A model generated the notes under the pieces. That model did not search any database. It saw nothing but the letters and a program-made list of their open reading frames with translations, and was not told where the DNA came from. From NCBI GenBank assembly GCA_937884015.1, contig CALGBV010000214.1, positions 1 to 5,001 of the forward strand: a stretch of 5,001 bases of DNA, read 5' to 3'. A program made the position numbers and the translations under genes. The stretch is from an uncultured Bacteroidales bacterium. GTDB taxonomy: Bacteria; Bacteroidota; Bacteroidia; Bacteroidales; F082. Below are positions 4,946 to 5,001 of this stretch, one piece after another (the first letter of the stretch is position 1; each line of letters starts with the position of its first letter).

Positions 4946-5001
4946 ATGGAAGACAACTATCAGCTTGTAACGAAAACCGCAGCCGGACTGGAGGAAGTGC
5001 T
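4946..5001 (+). CDS. Start of a probable THUMP-domain RNA methyltransferase (partial)
   Basis: The frame is open from ATG 4946 to the window end and gives MEDNYQLVTKTAAGLEEV plus two bases. The pattern 'hydrophobic-hydrophobic-x-K-T-x-x-G-L-E-x-x-L' matches the N-terminus of RlmL-like THUMP/SAM-dependent methyltransferases of Bacteroidota, which methylate guanine N2 in 23S rRNA in the characterised enterobacterial enzyme. Only the first strand of the N-terminal region is seen, and neither the THUMP nor the methyltransferase motifs are in the window. The upstream promoter box and clean start support a real gene; the family assignment rests on 18 residues. Confidence 0.6.
   Translation, partial: MEDNYQLVTKTAAGLEEV

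Overview
The window looks like a piece of a Bacteroidota (Bacteroidales-type) chromosome. Three things point there. There are four promoter-like boxes of the Bacteroidota form TAnnTTTG, three with an upstream TTG at the usual distance. One gene encodes a secreted protein ending in a type IX secretion (T9SS) type A sorting domain. Another encodes an AAA_14/DUF4143 ATPase of a kind abundant in that phylum. The A+T-rich spacers and the lack of strong Shine-Dalgarno sites fit.

Layout. Bases 1-683 hold no gene I can support. They contain a striking nested inverted repeat (7-181: eight GTTAC half-sites, four on each side of an A+T-rich dyad), a small AATGTT repeat, a degenerate array with an 11-bp period, and a promoter. 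A 200-aa lipoprotein of unknown function follows (684-1286, +) with a clear intrinsic terminator. The 477-bp spacer after it (1287-1763) holds a foldable G+C-richer stretch, a second and much cleaner 11-bp array, a 13-bp palindrome and another promoter. That promoter lies inside the longest possible reading frame of the next gene, so I start that gene at 1764 rather than 1686. It encodes a 498-aa secreted, probably beta-propeller protein with a T9SS tail (1764-3260, +), followed by a compact terminator. Convergent to it is the AAA_14/DUF4143 ATPase (4785-3436, -). Its promoter region carries three copies of a T-tract motif at exactly 33-bp spacing. Diverging from the ATPase is the start of a further gene (4946 onward, +), cut by the window end. 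Its first 18 residues resemble THUMP-domain RNA methyltransferases (RlmL-like).

How the genes relate. Each appears to be its own transcription unit, with its own promoter and, for two of them, its own terminator. I see no operon and no multi-gene defence, toxin-antitoxin or biosynthetic system. The lipoprotein and the T9SS protein are both envelope or surface proteins, but nothing in the sequence ties them together functionally. The most unusual content is in the non-coding DNA: the origin- or operator-like nested repeat at the left end, two 11-bp-phased arrays in separate spacers, and the 33-bp (3 x 11) phased T-tract promoter of the ATPase. No function for these can be proven from the sequence alone.
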